A stretch of 5,414 bases of DNA, from assembly GCA_946055125.1 (NCBI GenBank), contig CAMGFF010000174.1:1-5414 (forward strand), given 5' to 3'. A model generated the notes under the pieces. The model searched no databases. It had not been told where the DNA came from and was given only the letters and a program-made list of their open reading frames with translations. The translations under genes and the position numbers were made by a program. The DNA is from an uncultured Prevotellaceae bacterium. Its GTDB lineage: Bacteria > Bacteroidota > Bacteroidia > Bacteroidales > Muribaculaceae. The stretch's first letter is position 1. Each line of letters begins with the position of its first letter. This document shows positions 5,361 to 5,414 of the stretch, piece after piece.

Positions 5361-5414
5361 TTAATATATGCACACCGAAACGACATTATCATTAATGTCG
5401 GCAATACCGCCTTT
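5361..5414 (-). CDS. atpC: 3' end of the F1Fo ATP synthase epsilon subunit (short form); upstream part outside the window
   Basis: The frame is open from the right edge and encodes KGGIADINDNVVSVCIY before a TAA at 5363-5361. It aligns with the last strands of the epsilon beta-sandwich domain: E. coli has SGGILEVQPGNVTVLAD at this point. The stop comes where E. coli continues into a two-helix C-terminal domain, so the protein lacks that domain, as in the roughly 80-residue epsilon subunits of Bacteroides. Epsilon binds the foot of gamma and the c ring. The position, 11 bp upstream of atpB on the same strand, agrees. Only 17 residues are visible, so an unrelated gene ending here cannot be excluded, but motif and context fit well. 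Confidence 0.75.
   Translation of the reverse strand, partial: KGGIADINDNVVSVCIY

Overview
The window holds most of an F1Fo ATP synthase operon, read entirely on the minus strand (right to left). In transcription order it carries the last codons of atpC (epsilon), then atpB (a), atpE (c), atpF (b), atpH (delta), atpA (alpha) and atpG (gamma). A strong hairpin terminator follows atpG. Beyond it, the first 23 codons of another minus-strand gene run off the left edge; their N-terminus looks like the complex I ferredoxin-type subunit NuoI. The beta subunit gene (atpD) is not in the window and presumably lies just beyond the right edge, upstream of atpC.

The organism is most likely a member of Bacteroidota, order Bacteroidales. 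The evidence is the order epsilon-a-c-b-delta-alpha-gamma, with epsilon ahead of the Fo genes. Subunit a has a signal peptide and a hydrophilic extension of about 120 residues, and the epsilon subunit stops right after its beta-sandwich domain. The alpha sequence resembles what I remember of Bacteroides alpha, and Shine-Dalgarno sequences are mostly absent, with A-rich start regions instead. A gut lineage such as Muribaculaceae or Prevotellaceae would fit, but I cannot place it more finely.

Layout: 1-70 is the 5' end of the next gene and 71-168 its AT-rich upstream region. The terminator is at 169-231. The block atpG-atpA-atpH-atpF-atpE at 251-4068 is tightly packed, with gaps of 6 to 27 bp. 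The gap at 4069-4275 is the only large one inside the operon: it has a GC-rich, hairpin-filled half next to atpB and an almost G-free A-rich leader in front of atpE. atpB is at 4276-5349, and the atpC tail at 5361-5414 is separated from it by 11 bp.

Together the genes make the membrane proton channel and rotor (a, c), the peripheral stalk (b, delta), the noncatalytic hexamer subunit (alpha) and the central shaft (gamma). The c subunit lacks the usual sodium ligands, so a proton-driven enzyme is predicted. I see no mobile element, CRISPR array, tRNA or rRNA, and no candidate for a wholly new system. The points worth a second look are the atpB-atpE gap, the terminator's complementarity to its flank, an unusual residue in the alpha P-loop, the short epsilon, and the gene after the terminator.
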